Assembly (NCBI RefSeq): GCF_019670005.1
Contig: NZ_AP019783.1
Span: forward strand, 2,754,150 to 2,818,149
Direction of reading: 5' to 3'
Length of the DNA: 64,000 nt
DNA from: Methylomagnum ishizawai
Lineage (GTDB): Bacteria > Pseudomonadota > Gammaproteobacteria > Methylococcales > Methylococcaceae
Below, piece after piece: positions 27,700-35,586 of the stretch. Made by a program: the position numbers and the translations under genes. The notes under the pieces are model-generated. The model saw only the letters and a list, made by a program, of their open reading frames with translations, had not been told where the DNA came from and searched no databases. How positions within the stretch are numbered: the stretch's first letter is position 1; every line of letters begins with the position of its first letter.

Positions 27700-29130
27700 A
27701 TGACCACCACCCACAACCCCCAAATCTCCGTCAAGCTCATCAAGGTCGTGAACCGCTCGGCCATCGCGCCCGGCCTCGCCGTCGCCGGGCGCTACCGGAA
27801 CCTGCTGGAGATCGACCTCACGCCCTACCTGGGCGATATGGGCGGCGTCCGCACCGTCAAGGGCGTGCGGGAACCGGCGGGTGGCTTCTCCATGACCTTC
27901 GCCGACCAGGCCACCGACCGGAGCGAATCGCTCTACGGCCTGATCGAGCCCATGGACCTCGTGGAAATCCGCATGGCCCGGAATCCTTCGGATTATCCCG
28001 GCGGGCGGTTGCCCATCGTCATGCGGGGCTTCGTGTCCCAGGTGTCGAGGCCGGAACAGGTGGCGCACGATGGCCGGGTCCACCGCTCGGTGGTGGTCCA
28101 GGGCCAGGACTTCGGCAAGCTGTGGCAGATATTCCAGATCGTCTACCTCAATAACACGGCGCTGGGCGAATACGTGCTGACGGCGTTCAAGTTCTTCGCC
28201 AAATACCAGATCGATGTGACCAAACCCATGCCGGTGGCCCGGTTCGTGGCGGATTTGAATGGCGGCGTGCTGTTGCCCCTTCTGCGGGGGATGCGGTGGT
28301 GGGATAAGCCATTGTCCGACACCTACACCATCGCGCCCGATGTGAGCGCCACAGGGACCGTGGCCCATACCGTAGTGAACAACTGGCCCGGGAACCAACC
28401 CATCTACAACCTGCTGGCCCTGGCCTGCGATGTGCAGAACGGCTTCAACGAGATGTTCATGGAAGACCGCGAGGCTGGCGTGGCCCTGGTCCTGCGCCCC
28501 ACGCCCTGGAAGCGCCCGGATGGCACCTATATCCAGACCGGCGTGCCGGACATCCCGACGATCAAGTTGGATGCGGCGGATGTGGTGGCGCTGGCGGCCT
28601 CCCGGTCGGATGAGTGCGTGGCGAACCTGTTCTGGGTTTACACGCCGCCCTTCGCGGGGTTGGCGAACGAGTCCATGCGGCTCTGGAAACAGCCCGCGCC
28701 CGTGACCGATTACCCGAACAACGCCCCGGCGCTCTACGGCACCCGCATGATGGAGCAAATCACCTATCTGGGGCCGCCGGGCTGGGGGGCGAGCGATACC
28801 GATAGCCAAGGGCGGCAGAAGGATATATGGCCCACCATGGCCGATTGGATGGCGACGAGGGCGGCGGTCATGCAGGCCGCCTCGCAGGACGCCGCGGTGT
28901 TCGAGCAAGGCCATCTGCGGGTGAAGGGGAACGAGAAGATCAAGGCCGGGAACTTCGTCGGCCTGACCCGGAATTCGATGGTGGCCGAGTATTACGCCGC
29001 CCGGGTGGAGCACGAATTCGCCTTCGGCCGGCCCTTCATGACCACGGTGCATTTCGAGCGGGGGACCGGGTTCATCCAGCGGGCGCAGTGGGCGAAGGGG
29101 CCGTATTGGGCGGAGATGACGCCGACGTAG
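27700..29130 (+). CDS. Tail hub / late control-like protein
   Basis: 476 residues, last gene of the plus tail group. The beta-rich N-terminal part (VAGRYRNLLEIDLTPYLGDMGGV, SLYGLIEPMDLVEIRMAR) and its place behind the tape measure match gpD-type tail hub proteins. They sit under the tube and guide baseplate assembly. Similarity is by layout and pattern, not by a unique motif. Followed after 11 bases by the repeat at 29142-29172. Confidence 0.6.
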   Translation: MTTTHNPQISVKLIKVVNRSAIAPGLAVAGRYRNLLEIDLTPYLGDMGGVRTVKGVREPAGGFSMTFADQATDRSESLYGLIEPMDLVEIRMARNPSDYPGGRLPIVMRGFVSQVSRPEQVAHDGRVHRSVVVQGQDFGKLWQIFQIVYLNNTALGEYVLTAFKFFAKYQIDVTKPMPVARFVADLNGGVLLPLLRGMRWWDKPLSDTYTIAPDVSATGTVAHTVVNNWPGNQPIYNLLALACDVQNGFNEMFMEDREAGVALVLRPTPWKRPDGTYIQTGVPDIPTIKLDAADVVALAASRSDECVANLFWVYTPPFAGLANESMRLWKQPAPVTDYPNNAPALYGTRMMEQITYLGPPGWGASDTDSQGRQKDIWPTMADWMATRAAVMQAASQDAAVFEQGHLRVKGNEKIKAGNFVGLTRNSMVAEYYAARVEHEFAFGRPFMTTVHFERGTGFIQRAQWAKGPYWAEMTPT

Positions 29131-29141
29131 GGTGGGGGCGG

Positions 29142-29172
29142 GGCCGCGTCCTTGCGGCGGGGGTTGGTCAGC
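29142..29172 (+). terminator. Operon-end repeat, copy 1
   Basis: A 31-bp sequence beginning GGCCGCGTCCTTGCGG lies just after the stop of the plus tail operon. Its complement at 41612-41642 follows the stop of the capsid operon on the minus strand, with one difference in 31. CCGC pairs with GCGG around GTCCTT. Its place behind two phage operons suggests a terminator or processing site. Confidence 0.5.
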
Positions 29173-29824
29173 AGGCTTGGTTCCCGGCCTCTATTCTGTT
29201 GATCATCTTCCCCATCCTGGCTATGCAATGGATGGCGGCGAAGGGGAGGAGGTCGGGGGCGACGTGCTTGTCGAGGAAGCGCGTGATTTCATCCTCGTTG
29301 GCCGTATCGACCACCACCGCGCCCTCGCCGACCACCTCGACGTGAACGACGCGCCCGCTTTCGATAGTCACCAACAACCGGGTGTTGGGTAGTGAGAATG
29401 GGATTTCCACTTGTTCGGGGTGGGTGGGCTTGGGGCTGGGCGCGGCGGGTTCGCGGTGCCAGTGCCGGTACAGCACGTCGTAGCATTCGCACTGGTAGGC
29501 GAGGATGGTTTCCCGCAATGCCGGCTTGACGCGGTTCACGTCCACGCCGAACAGCCAGCCGTTCAGGAGCTTGAGTGGGAGGGCGATGACTTCGCGGCGC
29601 TGGTCGTCGCCGGGCATCTGAATGTCCATCATGGACATGCAGGTCGAAAGAATCGGATTGCGCTTGATGCGCTTTTCTTGTGCCGCCCATTGAAGGCCCA
29701 TGCCTTCAACAATAGGCTTCATGGCGGCATAAGGTTCGCCGTTGTAGAGAAAAGTGATCAGAGGTTGACCGTGAAAATTGACGGTCGCGGGGACGCTAGG
29801 CGCGACTTGGGCATGTGCGTTCAT
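29168..29824 (-). CDS. Phage antirepressor (P22 AR N-terminal domain)
   Basis: 218 residues. The N-terminal 125 residues carry the P22 AR-type antirepressor domain (NFHGQPLITFLYNGEPYAAM, IVEGMGLQWAAQEKRIKRNP, IALPLKLLNGWLFGVDVNRV, LAYQCECYDVLYRHW). Such proteins bind and inactivate the phage repressor. The C-terminus (PNTRLLVTIESGRVVHVEVV) is a separate unknown domain. ATG 29824 has AAGGAG eight bases upstream and is preferred to 29863. The gene lies behind a C4-like leader that would hold it silent in the lysogen. Confidence 0.85.
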   Translation of the reverse strand: MNAHAQVAPSVPATVNFHGQPLITFLYNGEPYAAMKPIVEGMGLQWAAQEKRIKRNPILSTCMSMMDIQMPGDDQRREVIALPLKLLNGWLFGVDVNRVKPALRETILAYQCECYDVLYRHWHREPAAPSPKPTHPEQVEIPFSLPNTRLLVTIESGRVVHVEVVGEGAVVVDTANEDEITRFLDKHVAPDLLPFAAIHCIARMGKMINRIEAGNQAC

Positions 29825-29987
29825 GGGACGGACTCCTTGACTGAGGTTGGAAACCGTCTCCAAACTGGGTGATAATCAGCAAATTGGAGACGGGTTGCGC
29901 GAGGTTATCACCACCGGGTCAAGGAACCGGCCCGTCCGAAGACGGCCCCACGCAGCCCGCCATAACTTGTTAGGGACGCCACGGGCA
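29825..29987 (-). promoter_or_regulatory. Target leader of the antirepressor with icd-like ORF
   Basis: Downstream of the attenuator the minus strand reads AGTTATGGCGGGCTGCGTGG. The ATG opens a 14-codon ORF, an icd-like leader peptide. GTGGGGC (29951-29945) and CCGGTGGTGATAA (29917-29905) are complementary to segments of the upstream RNA. The order of elements matches 741-895. Confidence 0.6.
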
Positions 29988-30080
29988 AAGAAAAAGCCCA
30001 GGGGCGCGAGAATTGGGGCTGTGCGCCTTGATCATACCGGGGGTGATAAGTCCCGGCCCCAGCACTGTGGGGCGGGGGTA
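29988..30080 (-). ncRNA. C4-like antisense RNA of the antirepressor
   Basis: On the minus strand the leader has GCCCCAC (30073-30067), a GTGCTGGGG hairpin arm, TTATCACCCCCGG (30049-30037), and the attenuator AGCCC..GGGCT with TTTTCTTT (ending about 29988). GCCCCAC is exactly complementary to GTGGGGC at 29951-29945. TTATCACCCCCGG pairs with 29917-29905 at 12 of 13 positions. Upstream, TTGACA, 18 bases and TACGCT form a promoter overlapped by the palindrome at 30105-30128. P1/P7 C4 RNA regulates ant in this way. Confidence 0.72.
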
Positions 30081-30104
30081 GCGTAGGCGGATTTTTAGAT
30101 CGGT

Positions 30105-30128
30105 GTCAATGTGAATATTTACATTGAC
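30105..30128. promoter_or_regulatory. Operator-like palindrome, copy 3
   Basis: A 24-base inverted repeat with arms GTCAATGT and ACATTGAC around GAATATTT. It is perfect apart from one mismatched pair in the centre. Read on the minus strand it contains GTAAATATTCAC as in copies 1 and 2, and it abuts the TTGACA box of the antirepressor leader. It probably binds the phage repressor. It also lies upstream of the plus-strand HEPN-like gene. Confidence 0.6.
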
Positions 30129-30231
30129 GGGGGGCTGTGAGGTGTTGAAGGATTGGCGGGTTGAGTAACAGCTTAGATCGCTGATTTTGGTTCTGATACA
30201 GAAGTCGCTCAAAGTGAGAGGTTTGCCTTAT

Positions 30232-30846
30232 ATGTGGATAAATACATTAAGACAGTGGACTCAAACTATGTATGGATTGATCCATTCTGTTAAATTGAGT
30301 TCAGATATAAATATGGGCAACATAAACCGTATTAATGAAAGCATCAATGAGTCGCTTCAATGGTGTACTGATGCGAAGCAATTTAGCTCAAATGTTGAAG
30401 AGCGAAATCTAAATGATCAAAGAATCAGAATGGATGACAACGATGTTGAAGGCATTTCTGAAAATTTAAAAAAAAGGTTGCTTGAACTGCTAATTGTTGA
30501 TTTAGCCTCTCTAACAGACGAATTGCTGTGTGAAATTCTTAGTATTCATGGTAAATTGCCTGAAGACTATAGATACTTAAGAGATAAAGTTAAATTGGTT
30601 TCATGCAGCAATGACACTAAATGGGCCCAAAAGGGCGTACTTGAACTAAATGCCTTGAGAAATTGTATAGTTCATAATGAAGCTCGATGGAATGATGGGG
30701 CATTTAATGAAATTAATGATTTATGTAATAGTGGTGTCCTTGCTCAAATTGGAGACCCTGTAGCTTTAAGTTATGAAGATATTTTTCGCTATAAGCGCGC
30801 TGTTAGAACTCTTTTAAATCAAGCAAGCCAGAATGGGTTTATTTAG
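30232..30846 (+). CDS. HEPN-like domain protein (AT-rich cargo)
   Basis: 204 residues, strongly AT-rich compared with the phage genes. All-helical, with the R-x4-H motif LRNCIVHNEARW near residue 150 in the setting typical of HEPN domains (ELNALRNCIVHNE). HEPN proteins are often RNases in defence and toxin systems; whether this one cuts RNA is unknown. The ATG at 30232 has GAGAGG upstream. The track of open frame from TTG 30187 lacks such a site. First of three cargo genes on the same strand. Confidence 0.65.
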   Translation: MWINTLRQWTQTMYGLIHSVKLSSDINMGNINRINESINESLQWCTDAKQFSSNVEERNLNDQRIRMDDNDVEGISENLKKRLLELLIVDLASLTDELLCEILSIHGKLPEDYRYLRDKVKLVSCSNDTKWAQKGVLELNALRNCIVHNEARWNDGAFNEINDLCNSGVLAQIGDPVALSYEDIFRYKRAVRTLLNQASQNGFI

Positions 30847-30943
30847 CCTATGACCATAAATGTAATTAGCGCAAAATGGCATGGTTCATGCCTTTAGATT
30901 ATGCTGCGCCAACGGGGCTACGCGAACCAGGGGGGGTTACAAT

Positions 30944-31819
30944 ATGTCTCTTAATGGATTCAAATGGAATCAAGCAGAACTTGAAGAATTTCACCCTCTT
31001 AATGATAACTTGGTTTCAATAATTTCTTCTAAAGAAAATATATTAAAACCAATTGGCACTGGTTTTATAGTGGGGGCTTATGGCGGGTTCTCGATTGCTA
31101 TAACAGCAGCTCATAACTTTGAGGAAGTTAAGAACATTCAGAATCCAAGACTACGCTACCACTCAAGCGCATTATCAGAGTTTATTCCAAATTTAGAAGT
31201 AATTAATATCGATAAAAAATCATTAAGGGTTTTCTGTACAAATAGGGAAGAGGTAGAAGCATGTATTATAGGTTGGGCAGCATGGAATAAAAAATCAGAC
31301 ATCGCGATTTTTTCCCTTCATCATCAAGATAAAGCTAATTCATCTTTTTTTCGGAACGAATTACTTCTTGATGATTGCATTCCAAAAGTTGGGGATGAAG
31401 TTGGCCTTTTTGGCTATTATGATATGGATATAAAAATTGAAAAATATTCAAATCAAAATTTGATAGATTTTAAGTTTAAAAGGCAGTTAATTCTTAGATG
31501 CGGAATAATAAAAAATATATACAATGAAGGACATATTTTATGCAGAGGTCCATGCATAGAAACATCAATACCAGTTTTTCCTGGAATGAGCGGAGGACCG
31601 GTTGCTAAACTTGGTAGAGAAGGCGAGCCAATTAAGCCATTTGGAATCATATCCTCCGATCCAGAGGATGCTCACCAAAATAAATTTAATAGAAGCATCT
31701 CTGGTGCTTCAATTGTTGCTTTGCTTGGCTCTAGCATTAATTTTAGTCTTGATGGGCAAAGAAAAGCTTTTTTAAAGTTAAAAGATGCTTTTTTTGTTAA
31801 AAACGAAGATTTTTTATGA
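30944..31819 (+). CDS. Trypsin-like serine protease (cargo)
   Basis: 291 residues, AT-rich. A complete chymotrypsin-fold triad is readable: His in IAITAAHNF, Asp in KKSDIAIFSL and Ser in PGMSGGPVAK, with GTGFIVG starting the fold. There is no signal peptide, so the enzyme is probably cytoplasmic. Cytoplasmic trypsin-like proteases are frequent effectors in bacterial defence islands. A purine-rich GGGGGG lies before ATG 30944; the frame from 30881 is less likely. The two flanking genes both carry HEPN-like motifs, so a three-gene system is likely. Confidence 0.78.
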   Translation: MSLNGFKWNQAELEEFHPLNDNLVSIISSKENILKPIGTGFIVGAYGGFSIAITAAHNFEEVKNIQNPRLRYHSSALSEFIPNLEVINIDKKSLRVFCTNREEVEACIIGWAAWNKKSDIAIFSLHHQDKANSSFFRNELLLDDCIPKVGDEVGLFGYYDMDIKIEKYSNQNLIDFKFKRQLILRCGIIKNIYNEGHILCRGPCIETSIPVFPGMSGGPVAKLGREGEPIKPFGIISSDPEDAHQNKFNRSISGASIVALLGSSINFSLDGQRKAFLKLKDAFFVKNEDFL

Positions 31820-31847
31820 ATTTATAATTTTATTAGCGGCTGAAATT

Positions 31848-32429
31848 ATGCTATCTGAACAACAAGCTGAATTAAATCAAAAAATCTATACAGGGCTTGG
31901 AAAATTTGTTGTTTGCTTCTCATATTTGCTTAACTCGCTTGAGGAATCTACCATTTTTTTATTTGGAATTGGCCCTGATGGGAAGCGTATGATGCTAATC
32001 AAAGCCGCTCTCGCGGATAGAACCGCATCTCCAATCTCCTCTGCATTTTTTTCTGTTTTTTTTGAGCATTGGAAAGGAAAAGCTACAAATGAAGATTCCA
32101 AAATAATTAAATGCTTACGAAAAGAAATAGATGCGCTTATCCAAACAAGAAATAGAATTATGCATGATGCATGGATGAGCAAAATAGTAGGCGGCAATCC
32201 TGGCCCGCACTCAATGAGTCTGGTTCGTATCCGAGCTCATGGAGGTGGTGTTGAATACGATTCAGTAGACTATGGACTGGATGAGATATTAAGTGTTGCA
32301 GATGACGCAGAGCGGTTAGGAAATATTATTAATCATATCGTTTTCTACATGAGGCCTGGGCAAATAGGACCAGAAGTGGCAGAGAGATTTGAAATCCGTG
32401 AAAATAAGGTTTACTCAAAAGATATTTAA
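31848..32429 (+). CDS. Second HEPN-like protein (cargo)
   Basis: 193 residues, AT-rich, helical. An R-x4-H motif is present in LIQTRNRIMHDAWM (about residue 100). The preceding helices (YTGLGKFVVCFSYLLNSLEE) fit small HEPN-like proteins found beside prophage defence genes. The start at 31848 follows 28 bases after the protease stop; the frame from 31785 overlaps the protease gene. No other domain seen. Confidence 0.55.
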   Translation: MLSEQQAELNQKIYTGLGKFVVCFSYLLNSLEESTIFLFGIGPDGKRMMLIKAALADRTASPISSAFFSVFFEHWKGKATNEDSKIIKCLRKEIDALIQTRNRIMHDAWMSKIVGGNPGPHSMSLVRIRAHGGGVEYDSVDYGLDEILSVADDAERLGNIINHIVFYMRPGQIGPEVAERFEIRENKVYSKDI

Positions 32430-32547
32430 GAACGCATATAGAAATACATTATACCATGGGCCTATTCCACCACACAGGCGGCCAACATCCGTCCACAAGC
32501 TTCAAAATTGACACCGGCCCTAAATAATCCAACCCACTCATCCTCCC

Positions 32548-33018
32548 ATGAAAACCGCAGACCTCAAGCGCTTGGTGGACGAGGCGCTGGCCTCCCTTCC
32601 GACCCCCCACTCCGAACACATCATCGACGAGGTGTTCCACGCCATCGAAACCCACGCCCCCTGGCGGCAGGAATACGAGCGCATCCGCCAGGACTTGGGC
32701 ACGGCGGTCGCCAATACCTGGGGCGGCCATTGGATAGGGAACAAACTGGGGAAATGCGGCCAGCGTCAAGTCCCGGCCAGGAAGAGCACGCTCATCGGTT
32801 CCTATTCCATCCTCGACACCGACTTCCCGCCGCGCAAGCCCACCGAAGCGGAAGCGCGGGAACTGATGGCCGCGTACTACCAAGCGCACAAGTCGGAGCT
32901 AACCGCCAGTATCCGGGCGCAGCGCGACCGGATCATCCAACTGATCGTGGAAGGCATGTCGGCGCACGATGCCTTCGCGCTTGCCGGGGGTTTTGTTATA
33001 CGTCATGGTGGCGTCTAA
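32548..33018 (+). CDS. Phage-associated protein of unknown function
   Basis: 156 residues, GC-rich again. Helical, with an Arg/His-rich middle (HAPWRQEYERIRQDLG) and a conserved-looking core (TWGGHWIGNKLGKCGQRQVP, STLIGSYSILDTDFP). The last residues become AT-rich, so the C-terminus may be altered by recombination. Its first 26 codons recur as a short duplicate at 34169-34249. Confidence 0.6.
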   Translation: MKTADLKRLVDEALASLPTPHSEHIIDEVFHAIETHAPWRQEYERIRQDLGTAVANTWGGHWIGNKLGKCGQRQVPARKSTLIGSYSILDTDFPPRKPTEAEARELMAAYYQAHKSELTASIRAQRDRIIQLIVEGMSAHDAFALAGGFVIRHGGV

Positions 33019-33051
33019 ATCCAGTTATTCAACCCATCGGAGAATATATAG

Positions 33052-33432
33052 ATGAAAGATATTTCCATGAAGGGGATTTTCATTGCAGTTATTGTTTCCT
33101 TGGCGCTGGATACGCTTGGAGGAGTAGTGGGTGTCCCACTATTTGCCGAGTCTATAACCGAAGAAGGTTTATGGGCTATGGACGAACAAACGGACTTTCT
33201 GTTGTATTCGCTGGCGATAGGGCTATTAACAACTGTTTTAGGCGGTCATATAGTCGCAAAGTATGGCAAGTCGGCCCCTTATAAAAACGCGGTGATTTAC
33301 GGCTCGATCGGTGCGATTCTTGGCCTAATGCTCGCTGGAAATTATCCTTTTTGGTTCAACATTATAGGGTTTATCACCATCATCCCGGCATCGGTTTTGG
33401 GCGCTTACTTTGCTGCGATGAAAAGGGCATAA
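33052..33432 (+). CDS. Small polytopic membrane protein
   Basis: 126 residues with about four transmembrane helices (GIFIAVIVSLALDTLGGVVG, FLLYSLAIGLLTTVLGGHIV, AVIYGSIGAILGLMLAG, IIGFITIIPASVLGAYFA). No family recognised. It is an accessory gene between the two copies of the duplicated 5' segment. Confidence 0.6.
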   Translation: MKDISMKGIFIAVIVSLALDTLGGVVGVPLFAESITEEGLWAMDEQTDFLLYSLAIGLLTTVLGGHIVAKYGKSAPYKNAVIYGSIGAILGLMLAGNYPFWFNIIGFITIIPASVLGAYFAAMKRA

Positions 33433-33616
33433 AGCCGACCCGCTCCCACTATGTCCCATCGGGCTAAACCGCCATCCGGCGGAATGCGCCGCGCTCTTCC
33501 GCCCTTGGATTACCCGGCTAAACTTGGTGGACGGCCTTTGAAGAAGCCGCATCGATATGGGGCCGGACATCGGACCCGCCAGTTCCGCCCATGCTCACTG
33601 AACACGGGATCAGAGT
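33433..33616. other. Intergenic region
   Basis: About 180 bases with GC-rich patches (GCCATCCGGCGGAATGCG). No promoter, RNA or gene was recognised with confidence. Confidence 0.3.
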
Positions 33617-34090
33617 ATGAATAAATTGCGCTCGTGCATCGCCAATAGCTGTTTGGCCGGCTTCCTCTTGATCGCCCCGATGGCGGTGGTCGCCGATGAG
33701 GACGACGACGCCATCAATGCTTGCCTGAAAGCCTGGGGCACCCATCCATTCGGGAAAAATCCCACTTACCGAACGCTGGGAGCCACGGTCAAATTATTCG
33801 GTATCGGGCAGGATGCCGAGGATACCACAGCCACCGAAACCCCGGCATTAATCATGGTTGATCCGGGGGTTAATATCATGGGAGGATCGACCATCAAACT
33901 GTTGAACCCGAATGGCTGGTACTGCCTGCGGGCCAACGTGAACGTCATGGGCGGCGTAACCATCAAAGCCCACTGCAAGGCCCATATCGCATCGGCCACG
34001 GATGGCGTGACGGTGCTGGGCTCGAATTCGAGCAGCAAGGGCGTTACCGTCATGGGCAAAACCAGCATCGAACTTGAAGGGTGCAAATAG
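33617..34090 (+). CDS. Exported repeat-containing protein
   Basis: 157 residues with a cleavable signal peptide (NSCLAGFLLIAPMAVVADE, cut after VVA). The mature part carries repeats of the type VNIMGGSTIK, VNVMGGVTIK, VTVLGSN, VTVMGKTSI that suggest short beta strands. Four Cys residues could form disulfides. Periplasmic or secreted. No family recognised. A degenerate copy of the 16331-16363 hairpin follows the stop. Confidence 0.6.
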   Translation: MNKLRSCIANSCLAGFLLIAPMAVVADEDDDAINACLKAWGTHPFGKNPTYRTLGATVKLFGIGQDAEDTTATETPALIMVDPGVNIMGGSTIKLLNPNGWYCLRANVNVMGGVTIKAHCKAHIASATDGVTVLGSNSSSKGVTVMGKTSIELEGCK

Positions 34091-34168
34091 CGGGATCGCC
34101 GGTATCCTGGCGTATTCCGCCGCACGATTGCCTCGCCAAGCCAGAATCCACCGAATCCGCATACCCCC

Positions 34169-34249
34169 ATGAAAACCGCAGACCTCAAGCGCTGGGTGAA
34201 CGAGGCGCTGGCCTCCCTTCCGGCCCCCTGCTCCGAACACATCACATAA
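34169..34249 (+). pseudogene. Truncated duplicate of the 32548 gene start
   Basis: 26 codons reading MKTADLKRWVNEALASLPAP then CSEHIT and a stop. These match the first 26 codons of the gene at 32548 (MKTADLKRLVDEALASLPTP..SEHII) at protein and DNA level. The match starts at the ATG and ends abruptly before the GIY-YIG gene, so the copy looks like a recombination scar. Confidence 0.7.
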
Positions 34250-34252
34250 CCC

Positions 34253-34891
34253 ATGCCAAATATAATCTATGTACTTACCAATGAAGCCATGCCGAATATG
34301 GTTAAAATTGGGTTAACCAATGACAGCGTGGAAACACGAATTGCTCAACTCAGCTCGCATTCAGGTGTTCCGTTGCCGTTTGAGTGTTATTTCGCCGCTG
34401 AAGTCAATGACTGCGTCAAACTGGAAAAAACCCTCCATCAGCTTTTCTCGGAAAACCGTGTCAATCCAAAGAGGGAGTTTTTCAAAATCGACCCGGAAAA
34501 AGTGGTGCTTGCCATAAGCATCGGGGATTTTACGGAAGTCACCCCCGGAGTGGCCGAATTCGATAAGGAAGAACAAGCCGCCCTTGAAAAGGCAAAGGCG
34601 CGTCGCCCCCGGCTCAAGCTCGACGCTTTGGGCATCAAACCTGGGGATGTCCTTACCTGCTCGCGGGATGAAATGCTTACTGCCACGGTGGTCGATGGCG
34701 GAAAAGTAGACTTCCAAGGGGAAACCCTTAGTCTTTCAGCGGCGGCCCTTAAGGCGCTCCATAGTCTGGGTTACAAAACACCTTCCGCAAGTGGTTCGGA
34801 TTATTGGATATTCGATGGCGAATTGCTTGATGAAAGGCGTCGTCGTATGGAAGCGGAGCAATTCGACGAAACTTTGCCAGCCAGTGTCTGA
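34253..34891 (+). CDS. GIY-YIG nuclease-like protein with RAMA-like C-terminus
   Basis: 212 residues. Residues 1-85 fit the Mug113/T5orf172 type of GIY-YIG domain (IIYVLTNEAMPNMVKIGLT, ETRIAQLSSHSGVPLPFE, KLEKTLHQLF). The GIY motif is modified to IYVLTN..VKIG, with Arg and Glu positions present. Residues 120-195 resemble a RAMA-type domain (IKPGDVLTCSRDEMLTATVV, GETLSLSAAALKAL), often linked to modified DNA recognition. Possible anti-invader or homing-type nuclease. It begins four bases after the truncated duplicate. Confidence 0.68.
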   Translation: MPNIIYVLTNEAMPNMVKIGLTNDSVETRIAQLSSHSGVPLPFECYFAAEVNDCVKLEKTLHQLFSENRVNPKREFFKIDPEKVVLAISIGDFTEVTPGVAEFDKEEQAALEKAKARRPRLKLDALGIKPGDVLTCSRDEMLTATVVDGGKVDFQGETLSLSAAALKALHSLGYKTPSASGSDYWIFDGELLDERRRRMEAEQFDETLPASV

Positions 34892-35103
34892 CTGGACATA
34901 GGCCGATATGGGGGACGCATTTTTCCTGTGCGTCGTTATCGCCGGTCCGTTGCTATTACACCGATACCGCTTGGCGGGCTTGATTATGTGGCATTGGAGG
35001 CGAGGCTAGGCGGCTCAGTTTTTTTTAGCCTTTCCTGTCATGAGCAAGGTTTCGCCACCCGTCAGCGGTTTTGAAGACTTGTTTTCACATTGAAGGGATC
35101 AAC
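34892..35103. other. Intergenic region with a possible 33-codon ORF
   Basis: About 210 bases. A 33-codon frame starting MGDAFFLCVVIAGPLLLHRY (ATG near 34910) could be a small membrane peptide, but it has no ribosome site. Nothing else recognised. Confidence 0.25.
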
Positions 35104-35565
35104 ATGCAGGATGGAAAACATGCTGGAAATGTCGTATTACTCCGGGGCGCTACATTATGGATATTGATGGCTTTATTGCTGGCGTGGTGCATGGTGGGGC
35201 TATATCACCAAGCACCCTACCTTGATGTGATATTCGCTGGTAAATTCATGAGGCTATTGCAGGCGCACATCGATTTTCTGCTGATGAGCGCTCTAATTCT
35301 GGGGTTTTATGCCGCTAAAGTGCCACTGCCCTGGCATGTGTGCTGGGCCATGGTGGTAGGTGGATTCACCAATTCCAGCCTGTTTCTGTTGCAAGCCATT
35401 TTCCCCGCACTTGATCCTACAATGGCCGCTCAAGTGCCTTCGATCGGCATCTGGTCGCAGGTGTTCGAAGTCTACCTCTTTGCCAGTCTCATCACGACCA
35501 GCTATGGCTTTGGCAAAGGGGCTGTGGTTATTTTTCGATCCACGCTCAAGAGCAATACCCATTAA
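35104..35565 (+). CDS. Four-helix membrane protein
   Basis: 153 residues with four transmembrane helices (ATLWILMALLLAWCMVGLY, HIDFLLMSALILGFYAA, HVCWAMVVGGFTNSSLFLLQ, VFEVYLFASLITTSYGF). Its layout and the conserved-looking QAHIDF and GGFTNSS segments recall the styrene oxide isomerase-like membrane family, but the match is weak. AAGGGA lies before ATG 35104. It is followed by another membrane gene after 21 bases, probably in the same transcript. Confidence 0.6.
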   Translation: MQDGKHAGNVVLLRGATLWILMALLLAWCMVGLYHQAPYLDVIFAGKFMRLLQAHIDFLLMSALILGFYAAKVPLPWHVCWAMVVGGFTNSSLFLLQAIFPALDPTMAAQVPSIGIWSQVFEVYLFASLITTSYGFGKGAVVIFRSTLKSNTH

Positions 35566-35586
35566 AAATTACCGAAAGGAAAAAAT

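Noticed and set aside
34910-35011. 33-codon membrane-like ORF
   Set aside because: No ribosome site and no conservation evidence; kept only as a remark in the intergenic entry.
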